Source of the DNA: an uncultured Haloferula sp.
GTDB lineage: Bacteria; Verrucomicrobiota; Verrucomicrobiae; Verrucomicrobiales; Akkermansiaceae
Direction: 5' to 3'
Length of the DNA stretch: 14,543 nucleotides
Assembly (NCBI GenBank): GCA_946481625.1
Contig: CAMLOZ010000019.1
Location: forward strand, 1 to 14,543
Of this stretch, positions 7,456 through 14,543 are shown in pieces. A program made the translations under genes and the position numbers. Under the pieces are notes generated by a model, which saw only the letters and a list, made by a program, of their open reading frames with translations, had not been told where the DNA came from and did not search any database. How positions within the stretch are numbered: the first letter of the stretch is position 1; every line of letters starts with the position of its first letter.

Positions 7456-10089
7456 CTATTCGGCCGGCGGAGGTCCGATCAGATCGGCGGAAGCACCACC
7501 GCTCGTCGGGATCACGTCGGTGCCGGCGGGGGCCGCAGCCGTGGCCGCGCTTTCGCGGATCGGCCTGCCGGTGGCGTCGATGATCTGCGCGGTGACGAAG
7601 ATGATCAGGTTGCTCTTGATGCGGTTCTCAGCCTTGGACTGGAACAGGCGGCCGACAACCGGGAGGTCGCCAAGCACCGGCACCTTGTCCTCGACCGTCT
7701 GCACGTCCTCGCGCATCAGGCCGCCGACCGCGACGGTGTAACCGTCGAAGATGGTCAGGGCGGTGGTCACGCGGCGGCTCGAGAAGACCGGCATCTCGAT
7801 CCGGTTTTCCGTGATGGTCACGGTCGTCGGGTTGCCGAGGAAGTCGGTGGCAGGCGATTGGATCGGGCTGCCGTAGTTCACGAAGCCTTCGAACTCGACG
7901 ATGTCGGGAGCGAAGCGGAGGTCGATCACGAAGTCGTTACCGCCGATGGTCGGCTCGATTTCGAGGGTGACACCCGTATTGCGCGTCTCGAAGGAGGTCG
8001 GGGTGGCGGGAGTCACCGGGAAGATACCGGAGCTCGAACCAAGACCCAGGCCGCCGCCGTTCACGCTGCCGCCGATCGAGTTCGGAAGTTCCGGGGGCTC
8101 GTATTCGGTCGGGTAGATGAATTCGCGGATGATCTCGATCAGCGCCTTTTCACCCGAGCGGGCGGTCACGCTGGGAGCGGTCATCAGGTCGGTGCCCTTC
8201 TTCTGCGCGAGACCGCGCATGATCATCTGCACCTGGCCGTCGGAGAACAGACCGGTCAGGGCGGCGATACCCGGTGCGGGGCTGGCGCTCTGCGCGGTGC
8301 GGTTCGGGTTGTTGAGGACGGCGTCGATGTTGTTGCGGTTGATCGCGCCATCACCGGAGCGGAGACCGGCGGTCACGATGTCGCTGACATTGGTGCCGGT
8401 CGCGGCCGGGACGCCCGGGATGTTCACGCCGGAAACGGTGCCGATGAAGTCCGCGTTGGTGCGGGTCTGGCCGGCGCTAACCGTGCCACCGCCGAGGAAG
8501 ACGGAGTTCGCGGAGAGACCGAAGGGCGAGACGATCCAGTCGAAGCCGAGTTCGTCGGTGTTCTCCTGGGAGATTTCCACGAACTTGGTCGAGATCTTGA
8601 CCTGCTTCGGCGTGTCCTTGCCCATGTTTTCCACGATGCCCTCGATGAGGTCGAGGTTGGTCGGGGTGTTGCGGACAAGGAGGGTGGAGTTACCGGCGAA
8701 GAACTTGGCCGAGGCACCTTCGGGGAACTTGACGCCGTTCTCCTTGAGGAGGGTCGTCTCGTCCTTGCGCGGAGCAATGCGGGCACCGGTGCCACCGTCG
8801 CCGCCGCCGGCGAAGGGGTCTTCGTCGGCACCACCGCCTTCAGCGGCGCCGCCACCGCCGAGCTTGGCGAGGAAATCCGGCGGAACGCGGAAGGTGCGGT
8901 TGAAGAGGTCTTCGTCCGTTTCGGTGGCAGGCACCAGGGTGACGGCGTATTCGTCGACCTTGTAGCGGAGCTTGGTCTGCTCGCAGATGTACTTCAGGGC
9001 TTCGGCAAGCGGAACGTTGCGCAGGCGCAGTTCGCGGATGCGGAGGGAGCCCGGGTCCGCGGTGGCACCGAGGCCGCCGGCGGCATCGGCATCCAGGGCG
9101 GCGTCGCCACTGCCGCCGGAGCGGGGCTTGCGGATGACGAAGTTGATGCCCTTGCGGGTCGGATCCGGCTCCTTGGTGTCAAGTTCACGGGAGCGCAGGC
9201 GAAGGAAGTCGATCGCCTCTTCCACCGAGGTGTCTTCGAAGTCGATCACCGGGATGGTGATGTCGCGGAGCTTCTCGAGGATGTAGGTCGTGCCACCGGA
9301 AACGGTCGGGCCGCCGGTGTCGGCACCCGGGATGTCCGAGATGAGCGGCGGGACGGAGAGCTCCCATGCGGCGTCCACCTGCGAGAGGAGTTCGGCGCGG
9401 GTGTGATCGTAGGCGGCGCGATAGTAGTCGGTCTTGGCCTGGGCCAACCGCTCCATGCCGCGGCGGGCGGCCTTGTTGAAGGGGTCCACGCGGATCACGT
9501 CCTCGTAGTGGCGGAACGCGTCGTCATACTTGCCGAGGTTGTAGGCACCTTCGGCGAGGTAGAGGCTGCGGCGCACCTTGTCCACGTTCTCGGTGTGCTC
9601 GTAGGTGAGCGCCGGGTTCGTGCGGATCGGGTCGTCGAGCCACTCGTTGATGCGCTTGGCATCCACGTTGTTCGGATCTTCCTCAAGCACCGCGGCGGTG
9701 AGGGCGCGGGCTTCTTCATACTTGCCAACCCGGCGGTAGGCATCACCCAAGGCAGTGGAAGCATCGGAAAGGTGTGCAACGAGCACCGCGCGGCGGTCGG
9801 CCACCATCGGTGCGTCCGGCAGGATCGCGAGGGCTTCGCGATACTTGTCCACGGCTTCCTTGTACTTCTCCTGCGCGTAGGCCTCGCGGCCTTCGGCGAG
9901 CAGACGGTCCGCGTCTGCAACCGCTTGCTGGCGGCGGATCATTTCCTTCTGGGCGAGACCGCTAAGGCCGCCACCGCCGGAGTATCCTTCGCCGGCGTTG
10001 GCAACCGTAAGGGTGACCGGCATGACGGCTGCCAAAGCCATCAAGGTGGCGGCAGTCCTGCAGGTGCGATTGGTTGGCGTTTTTTGCAT
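7456..10089 (-). CDS. TPR-containing secretin, PilQ-like (Amuc_1098 homologue)
   Basis: Secretins form the gated outer-membrane channel of type IV pili and type II/III secretion systems. From ATG 10089 the product is 877 residues. It has a signal peptide (hydrophobic LMALAAVMPVTLTVANA, cleavage near residue 32) and a Gly-rich start to the mature protein. TPR-like helices follow at about 49-225, for example AYAQEKYKEAVDKYREAL and LGKYDDAFRHYEDVIRVDP. Next are two N-domain segments around ITIPVIDFEDTSVEEAIDFL (about 277) and LRNVPLAEALKYICEQT (about 356), a Gly/Asp-rich linker (about 410-440), and another N-domain ending TLLVRNTPTNLDLIEGIVEN. The secretin core starts at KQVKISTKFVEIS (about 495) and ends with VGGLMREDVQTVEDKVPVLG and GRLFQSKAENRIKSNLIIFV. 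The ORF could extend to a TTG at 10143, but that would displace the signal peptide. It is the last gene of the pilus-like operon, 66 bases after the PilP-like gene. No AMIN domain is visible; the TPR region takes the N-terminal place. Confidence 0.93.
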   Translation of the reverse strand: MQKTPTNRTCRTAATLMALAAVMPVTLTVANAGEGYSGGGGLSGLAQKEMIRRQQAVADADRLLAEGREAYAQEKYKEAVDKYREALAILPDAPMVADRRAVLVAHLSDASTALGDAYRRVGKYEEARALTAAVLEEDPNNVDAKRINEWLDDPIRTNPALTYEHTENVDKVRRSLYLAEGAYNLGKYDDAFRHYEDVIRVDPFNKAARRGMERLAQAKTDYYRAAYDHTRAELLSQVDAAWELSVPPLISDIPGADTGGPTVSGGTTYILEKLRDITIPVIDFEDTSVEEAIDFLRLRSRELDTKEPDPTRKGINFVIRKPRSGGSGDAALDADAAGGLGATADPGSLRIRELRLRNVPLAEALKYICEQTKLRYKVDEYAVTLVPATETDEDLFNRTFRVPPDFLAKLGGGGAAEGGGADEDPFAGGGDGGTGARIAPRKDETTLLKENGVKFPEGASAKFFAGNSTLLVRNTPTNLDLIEGIVENMGKDTPKQVKISTKFVEISQENTDELGFDWIVSPFGLSANSVFLGGGTVSAGQTRTNADFIGTVSGVNIPGVPAATGTNVSDIVTAGLRSGDGAINRNNIDAVLNNPNRTAQSASPAPGIAALTGLFSDGQVQMIMRGLAQKKGTDLMTAPSVTARSGEKALIEIIREFIYPTEYEPPELPNSIGGSVNGGGLGLGSSSGIFPVTPATPTSFETRNTGVTLEIEPTIGGNDFVIDLRFAPDIVEFEGFVNYGSPIQSPATDFLGNPTTVTITENRIEMPVFSSRRVTTALTIFDGYTVAVGGLMREDVQTVEDKVPVLGDLPVVGRLFQSKAENRIKSNLIIFVTAQIIDATGRPIRESAATAAAPAGTDVIPTSGGASADLIGPPPAE

Positions 10090-10155
10090 GGTTGGGGCTG
10101 TGTTCTGCCGGGCTGACCGGCGGTTGGGAAGCGATTTTTTCAAAAACGAATTGAT

Positions 10156-11223
10156 TTACTTTGTAGCTGTGCCGCCCTTCGGAATCGTGGCGGTTTGCTT
10201 CTCACCTTTGGCATCGGTGTACTCCACTTCGATGCCTTCCGGCGTCACCTTTTTGAGGAGGTAATTCTTCTCCGCGGCACCCGGCGGCAGCGCGAAGGTG
10301 GTACCTTCCTCGACCTTGAATTCCTTACCCGCCTCGCCGATCGCCTGGAGATCGAGCACCGCGGTGCGATCAAAGTAGGCATTGGCGTCGATCTCGGCAT
10401 CAGGGAGACCATACTGCGATTGGTATTTGGTACCCTTCTTATTAGGCTTGAGGTCTTCAAACTCGGCAACATTCACGCTCTGCGTCAAACCAGTCCGCTG
10501 GCTTGTCACTTCCTTCTGGGCGATGCCGATGAACTTGAAGCGGTTCTGGAAGGGCTGCTTGTCGACGAAGAAGGTATCTCCCGGGGCCAGCATCGAGGCG
10601 GCGCTCACGCGGTTGGTGAAGGGCTTCTTGTCGGGCATCTGGCCGAGGAGCTTGGGGGCCCACTTGCCGTCCGACTCCAGGCCGAATTCTACATACCACT
10701 TGATCGACTCGTCCTTGAGATAGGCGAGCTTGTTGATCAGCGGAGGAATGCTCTTGGCATCGACCGGGTGGCTCTTGCCTTCCCATTCTTCCAAGTTGGA
10801 GAACCCGTCGCCGTCGTCATCCCGCTGGGGAGAATCGGCGTAGGTCATGTTGGCTCCGGTTTCGATCCACCATTGGTTCGGAATGGGCGAATGCACCACG
10901 CGGCTGCCGCCGATCGGATCGACCGGGTCGGTGAGGTTGTTCTTGTCGACGAAGAGCGGGATGCCGGTGAAGAGATCCACCTTGCGGTCGCCGGCCGCTT
11001 CCGCAGCCTCGATCTGACGGTTCGAGGTAAGCGAGCTCACCGCCTTGGCAGTGGCCGGAGCTTCCGGAATCGCGACATCGTCGCCCCCGCTCGTGGCCGG
11101 GGTGACGGCGAAGTCGGTTTCAACGGCGCTGAGTTTCATGAAGCCCAGGGCGGCGAAGCCGATGGCGCAAACGCCACCCACGCCGAGCAGGACCTTTTCA
11201 AAGTTTTTCGGTAGTTTGGACAT
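10156..11223 (-). CDS. bitopic inner-membrane protein, Amuc_1099 homologue, possible PilP/GspC-like connector
   Basis: The 355-residue product has a short cytoplasmic N-terminus, one membrane segment at about 10-31 (VLLGVGGVCAIGFAALGFMK) and a periplasmic remainder. Residues 135-146 (DDDGDGFSNLEE) form an Asp-rich loop like thrombospondin type-3 calcium sites. The C-terminal part contains strands such as NRFKFIGIAQKEV and NYLLKKVTPEGIEVEYTD, which resemble the small beta domain (homology region) of GspC and PilP that contacts the secretin. That assignment is an inference from topology, strand pattern and position directly before the secretin gene. Identification as the Amuc_1099 equivalent rests on its place between the Amuc_1100-like and secretin genes. 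It starts 18 bases after its upstream neighbour, so the two are co-transcribed; no Shine-Dalgarno sequence precedes the ATG. Confidence 0.8.
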   Translation of the reverse strand: MSKLPKNFEKVLLGVGGVCAIGFAALGFMKLSAVETDFAVTPATSGGDDVAIPEAPATAKAVSSLTSNRQIEAAEAAGDRKVDLFTGIPLFVDKNNLTDPVDPIGGSRVVHSPIPNQWWIETGANMTYADSPQRDDDGDGFSNLEEWEGKSHPVDAKSIPPLINKLAYLKDESIKWYVEFGLESDGKWAPKLLGQMPDKKPFTNRVSAASMLAPGDTFFVDKQPFQNRFKFIGIAQKEVTSQRTGLTQSVNVAEFEDLKPNKKGTKYQSQYGLPDAEIDANAYFDRTAVLDLQAIGEAGKEFKVEEGTTFALPPGAAEKNYLLKKVTPEGIEVEYTDAKGEKQTATIPKGGTATK

Positions 11224-11241
11224 GACCGTGGGTTCTTGGGG

Positions 11242-12258
11242 CTACTTTTTGGCGGCAGCCTGCGGTGCTTGGTCGAGGAATTGGATGATATCGAGGCGCA
11301 GGAAGACGTTGATCTTCTCCTTGCCCAGGACTTCCTGGAGGATCACGCCGCTTCCGCCGGCCGGAGCGGCCGGCTCCGCTGCAGGAGCCGGGGTTTCTTC
11401 CGCTGCGGGAGCTGCGGGCTCTTCACCGGGCAGGACAAATCCGCCGGCAGCGGCACCGCCGAAGGGATCGGCTCCCGGGGCGGCGGCTCCTCCCTCGGAG
11501 GTGGCGGCATCCTCTTCGGTTTTGAACATGCCGTCCGCGGAGGTCGGGGCCTTCAGTTTCTCGTTCACGATCCGGACCGAGCGGATCACGTAGTAGTACT
11601 TCCCGGAGTCATCGAGAGAGGAGAGGAACTTGCGGAAGACTTCCTCTTTCCCGCTAAAGGCGAGTTCGAAGGGCAGCGCACGGTAGCTCTTGCCCTTGGC
11701 GTCGAAGGTTTTGCCTTCTTCCTCCTCCAGCAGCGGCCGGTAGGTGTTGAGCACCTTTGCCGGACCGGAGGCGGCAAGACCCGCGAACAGGTTGGTGATG
11801 GCCTCGAGTTCATAGCTCAGGATGCCGGTGGCTTCCTTGCGGGCCGGAGCTTCCCGATAGGCCTCGAAGCCCATGAAGAACTCGGCGGGCACTTCACCCT
11901 TGGCGTCGGTGATGGCCTTGGTGGTGGCATCGAGCGCCTTCCTCACCGCGTCGTTGAACTCGCCCGGCTCGATGTTCGGCGGGGTCGGCGTGCGGAACTT
12001 GTCGAAGGACTTGGCCAAGGACTCCACGGACTCCTTGTACTCCTTCACGGCCTTCTCCTTCGCGGAGAGGTTGTCCTCGTTCGGATAGACGGGGCCCTTC
12101 ACCATCTTCTCCACTTCGGAGGCGGTGGTGTCGTATTCTTCCTTGGTTTTCGAGTAGCCTTTGCCGGCGGCGACCGCCCAAGCGATCAGGCCGACAGCGG
12201 CGACTGCGGTGATACCGCCGAGTCCGGCGGCGAAACGGTTTTCCTGGATCCAGCTCAT
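11242..12258 (-). CDS. Amuc_1100 homologue, PilO-like pilus assembly protein
   Basis: The 338-residue product has a membrane segment at about 11-32 (AGLGGITAVAAVGLIAWAVAA), a periplasmic coiled coil (about 35-90) and an alpha/beta domain. Blocks match Akkermansia Amuc_1100 as I remember it: LSYELEAITNLFAGLA against LGFELKAINSLVNKLA, TYRPLL against VYRPQL, LPFELAFSGKEEV against MPLEIAFQGDRES, IRSVRIVNEKLKAP against VNSIRIRNERMMPP, and a final LGKEKINVFLRLDIIQF against MGKEQVFVQVSLNLVHF. Amuc_1100 is abundant in the Akkermansia outer envelope and is reported to signal through TLR2. PilO-type proteins pair with PilN in the inner-membrane alignment complex, and that role fits here. An Ala/Pro/Gly-rich linker (about 250-304) separates the last strands. 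The start is 32 bases after the pilM-pilN gene. Confidence 0.92.
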   Translation of the reverse strand: MSWIQENRFAAGLGGITAVAAVGLIAWAVAAGKGYSKTKEEYDTTASEVEKMVKGPVYPNEDNLSAKEKAVKEYKESVESLAKSFDKFRTPTPPNIEPGEFNDAVRKALDATTKAITDAKGEVPAEFFMGFEAYREAPARKEATGILSYELEAITNLFAGLAASGPAKVLNTYRPLLEEEEGKTFDAKGKSYRALPFELAFSGKEEVFRKFLSSLDDSGKYYYVIRSVRIVNEKLKAPTSADGMFKTEEDAATSEGGAAAPGADPFGGAAAGGFVLPGEEPAAPAAEETPAPAAEPAAPAGGSGVILQEVLGKEKINVFLRLDIIQFLDQAPQAAAKK

Positions 12259-12290
12259 GGTCGAGGCGTGTTAAAGGGTTTGGGTGACGA

Positions 12291-14162
12291 TCAGCGGACG
12301 GGAACCTCGCGGGAAAGCGGGATGACAAGGACGAAGGGCGCGGCAAATTCTTCCGGAGCCGGAGCGGTATCGAGCTGCTTGACGATATCCTGATCCGCCA
12401 ACGCGACCGGCTCGGTCCCGAACTTCGCCGGAGTCTTGCCGGAAGCGGGAGTGAAGGGCAGCGCCTGGAAACTGAGGTGCTGCGGATTCGCCCGGAGTTT
12501 CTTCAGGATATCGTAGATGATGTTGCTTCCGCGCGGATTGCTGCGCCAGAAGCCGGTGATGCGGATCGCGTTCGCGGTCGGGGTGATCTCCGGAGCGGGA
12601 GGCGCGTTCTTCGCGGGCTTCTTCGCCTGGGCGGTTTCGACCTTGATGTTTTCGAGCCCGCTGTTGCCATAGGCCAAGGTGTAGAATTCGTTCTTCACCG
12701 TGGCCCGCGGCTTGTTGTCCTTTTCAAGGGCCTGATAGCCGTGGAGCGGTTCGAAGTCGGTGATCCACACGGCATCGCTGGCGAAGCCGGCTTGGATCTC
12801 CTGGATGGTGTCGAGCCAGAAGCTGCGGTCCTCCTCGGTCTTCGTGTACTGCGATGCGCGGGAAACCAGATTCTCCTGCTGCTTGACCTGGCTTTGGAGC
12901 GGCGTGTTGTACTGCTCCAGTTTCGCCTTCTGCTCGGTCAGGCCCTTGAGTTCGCTTTCGGCATTGGCCTTGGCGAGGGTATTGAAGAGCGCCCATGCCG
13001 CAAGACCGCCGAGGAACAGGGCAGCCGCTCCGATGAAGAAGGGCTTCTGCTTGTCCGCGGTGCGGGCGGCCTGAACTTTGGTCGGGACCAGATCGATGTT
13101 GATCGCGGACTTGCCGATACTGCGCAGGCCGAGGCCGATGAGCTCGCCCATCAGGTGCGCCTCGCGGCCCAGCCTTTCGGTATCGACGTTCTTGCCGACG
13201 GAAATCGCGCTGACCGGATTGAAGAACTCCACCGGCAGGTGCAGCTTTTCTTCGAAGAACTCCTTGGTGTAGGGCAGGTTGGCACCGCCGCCGGCGAGCA
13301 CCACCATCTTCGGCGCATTGCCGCCGTGCTGGCTGCGGTAGTAGTTCGTGGTGCGGGCGATTTCCGCGGGAAGCTGGCCGAGCGCGTTGCGGATGGTCGA
13401 GGCGAGGGCCGCCGTCGTCTCATCGAGCTGCTCGGTATGACCGCCGCCGAGCGCCACCAGACCGCTCTGGGTCTTGTGGGCTTCGGCTTCGGCGAAAGGC
13501 ACGCCGTATTCCTTGGAGATCGCGGAAGTGATCGAGACACCGCCGCGGTTCACGCTGCGGGTGAAGAAGCGCTTGCCCTCGATGTAAAGCAGGTCGGTCG
13601 CCTTCGCGCCGATGTCGATCAGCAGCACCGGCTCGGTCACATTCGGATAAGCCGCGCGGAAGGCATTGTAGAGAGCCATCGGTGCGACATCCACCTCGGC
13701 GGTGCTCATGCCGGTGGAGGTCACCGACTCGTTGAGTTCGTCGAGCGACTCGGCCTTGATCGCGACGATCACGACTTCCTTCTCACCCGAGCTTTCGAGG
13801 ATCTCGTAGTCCCATGCGACCTCTTCCAGCGGGAAGGGCACGTGCTGCTGGGCCTCGAAGGTGACGAGTTGCTCGATGTCGTCGTCGCCGAGCGGCGGCA
13901 GCTTCACGAAGCGGGTGAAGACGGACTGGCCGGAGACGGCGTAGCGGACCTTGCCCTTGGCCTTCAGCTTCTGGCTGAGTTGGCCGATGGCATAGGCGAT
14001 CTGGGCCGGGCGCGAAGGCTCGGTGGCCGGATCAGCCAGCACGGTTTCACTGTCGTAGGCCTTGAGGACGAGGCTGCTGCCGGACTTCGATGGCTCGAAT
14101 ACGGCCATGCTGACCCGCTGGGAGCCGATGTTTAACGCGATTGAGGACTGGTTGTCAGCCAT
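12291..14162 (-). CDS. PilM-PilN fusion protein (Amuc_1101 homologue)
   Basis: The 623-residue protein begins with a PilM-type ASKHA (actin-like ATPase) domain of about 350 residues. Visible motifs are ALNIGSQRVSMAVF (9-22, phosphate 1), KLPPLGDDDIEQLVTFEAQQ (87-106), LLIDIGAKATDLLYI (180-194, phosphate 2) and VVLAGGGANLPYTKEFFEE (287-305, adenosine). INIDLVPTKV (354-363) follows; it resembles the N-terminal INLLP peptide by which PilN docks onto PilM. After it come one membrane segment (about 374-395), a coiled coil (about 398-440) and a periplasmic region that includes FWLDTIQEI, as in PilN. The architecture therefore joins PilM and PilN in one chain, much like GspL of type II secretion. 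In the phosphate-1 motif Asn11 replaces the acidic residue usual in ASKHA ATPases, so nucleotide hydrolysis may be altered. It is the second gene of the operon, 60 bases after the upstream gene. Confidence 0.92.
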   Translation of the reverse strand: MADNQSSIALNIGSQRVSMAVFEPSKSGSSLVLKAYDSETVLADPATEPSRPAQIAYAIGQLSQKLKAKGKVRYAVSGQSVFTRFVKLPPLGDDDIEQLVTFEAQQHVPFPLEEVAWDYEILESSGEKEVVIVAIKAESLDELNESVTSTGMSTAEVDVAPMALYNAFRAAYPNVTEPVLLIDIGAKATDLLYIEGKRFFTRSVNRGGVSITSAISKEYGVPFAEAEAHKTQSGLVALGGGHTEQLDETTAALASTIRNALGQLPAEIARTTNYYRSQHGGNAPKMVVLAGGGANLPYTKEFFEEKLHLPVEFFNPVSAISVGKNVDTERLGREAHLMGELIGLGLRSIGKSAINIDLVPTKVQAARTADKQKPFFIGAAALFLGGLAAWALFNTLAKANAESELKGLTEQKAKLEQYNTPLQSQVKQQENLVSRASQYTKTEEDRSFWLDTIQEIQAGFASDAVWITDFEPLHGYQALEKDNKPRATVKNEFYTLAYGNSGLENIKVETAQAKKPAKNAPPAPEITPTANAIRITGFWRSNPRGSNIIYDILKKLRANPQHLSFQALPFTPASGKTPAKFGTEPVALADQDIVKQLDTAPAPEEFAAPFVLVIPLSREVPVR

Positions 14163-14222
14163 GACGGGCTTTGTAAAAAGAGAGGATTTCGGGACCGGAC
14201 ACCGGGAATGAGAAAGGGCCGA

Positions 14223-14543
14223 TCAGCGCTCCTTCTGGATCTCCGCATAGCGGTCGTACCAGAACGTCTGGAAGGGCGTCTCGTTCTTGTTCAGAAGCGG
14301 GAACTTGTCGCTCTGGTCGGAGAGGTTCGGGGAGGTCCACCAGCCTTCCTTCTGCTTGAAGGTGGCTTGGCCGACCTTCTCGCCGTCCACGAGGATCTCC
14401 ACGCCGACGGCTTCCAGATCCGACTTGCCGCCCTTGTCCTTGCCGGTGAGGCGCTTCAGCGTGCTGGGGGACATATAGACGGAGGAGAAGACTTCCTCGT
14501 TCACCGGAATGTTGATGTGCTCGATGGTCTTCGCGAGCTTGAT
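14223..14543 (-). CDS. 3' end of a hypothetical protein, position of Amuc_1102
   Basis: Only the last 106 codons are in the window; the frame is open to the right edge. The visible part reads IKLAKTIEHINIPVNEEVFS at its start and ends FQTFWYDRYAEIQKER. It contains strand-like segments such as AVGVEILVDGEKVGQATFKQ, suggesting a beta-rich fold, and no membrane segment. An apparent start at 14504 is only an internal GTG and should not be used. Position directly before the pilM-pilN gene corresponds to Amuc_1102, which belongs to the same pilus-associated cluster in Akkermansia. I cannot confirm homology from sequence memory, and the function is unknown. Confidence 0.75.
   Translation of the reverse strand: MKLAKTIEHINIPVNEEVFSSVYMSPSTLKRLTGKDKGGKSDLEAVGVEILVDGEKVGQATFKQKEGWWTSPNLSDQSDKFPLLNKNETPFQTFWYDRYAEIQKER

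Larger units (their letters stand above)
7456..14543 (-). other. type IV pilus-like operon (Amuc_1102 to Amuc_1098 order; M-N-O-P-Q)
   Basis: Five consecutive minus-strand genes with gaps of 60, 32, 18 and 66 bases and no internal terminator form one likely transcription unit ending at the hairpin at 7401-7424. The order (hypothetical, PilM-PilN, PilO-like, PilP-like, secretin) equals the Akkermansia cluster and the proteobacterial pilMNOPQ arrangement. The promoter and any further upstream genes lie outside the window. Motor ATPases, PilC, PilD and pilins are absent and must be encoded elsewhere if the system builds pili. Confidence 0.85.

Noticed and set aside
7858..10116. 752-codon plus-strand open frame opposite the secretin
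   Set aside because: Antisense shadow of a GC-rich gene; the translation is Gly/Val/Arg/His-rich without any family motif, and the minus-strand frame is an unmistakable secretin.
10090..10143. Extension of the secretin to TTG 10143
   Set aside because: It would put 18 extra residues before the signal peptide, with no ribosome site.
12477..14135. 552-codon plus-strand open frame opposite pilM-pilN
   Set aside because: Antisense shadow; no start context or family motifs.
14223..14504. A complete 93-residue gene starting at 14504
   Set aside because: The start codon is an internal GTG and the frame stays open to the window edge, so this is the 3' end of a longer gene.

Overview
The window is GC-rich and every recognisable gene lies on the minus strand, so transcription runs from the right-hand end towards base 1. 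The five genes on the right match, in order and in sequence character, the Amuc_1102 to Amuc_1098 cluster of Akkermansia muciniphila. The strongest single match is the homologue of the pilus-associated protein Amuc_1100. This places the organism in the Verrucomicrobiota, probably the Verrucomicrobiales. The GC content suggests a relative such as the Luteolibacter or Haloferula group rather than Akkermansia itself; genus is an inference.

Layout in transcription order: (1) 14543-7456, a type IV pilus-like envelope operon. It holds the 3' end of an Amuc_1102-position gene, a PilM-PilN fusion, an Amuc_1100-type PilO-like protein, a bitopic PilP/GspC-like protein, and a TPR-containing secretin (PilQ-like). 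The short gaps (60, 32, 18 and 66 bases) indicate one transcript, closed by an intrinsic terminator at 7401-7424. The order reproduces the pilM-N-O-P-Q order known from Proteobacteria. No ATPase, platform protein, prepilin peptidase or major pilin is present here. (2) 7341-5416, one open frame joining a complete dephospho-CoA kinase to a complete transcription termination factor Rho with no stop codon between them. (3) 5283-3244, a large secreted protein of unknown function with calcium-loop motifs, ending in a strong terminator at 3164-3194. (4) 3132-2068, ribonuclease D. (5) 1933-1, the first 644 codons of DNA gyrase subunit B, cut by the window edge.

The pilus-like genes would together form an envelope-spanning complex: a cytoplasmic ASKHA domain (PilM), two bitopic periplasmic proteins (PilN part and PilO-like), a connector (PilP-like) and an outer-membrane secretin. 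The remaining genes are housekeeping (coenzyme A synthesis, transcription termination, RNA turnover, DNA supercoiling) plus one lineage-specific exported protein.

No gap between genes exceeds 135 bases, so there is no long gene-free stretch. I saw no tRNA, rRNA, CRISPR, insertion sequence or phage gene. Long open frames on the plus strand are antisense shadows of the real genes.
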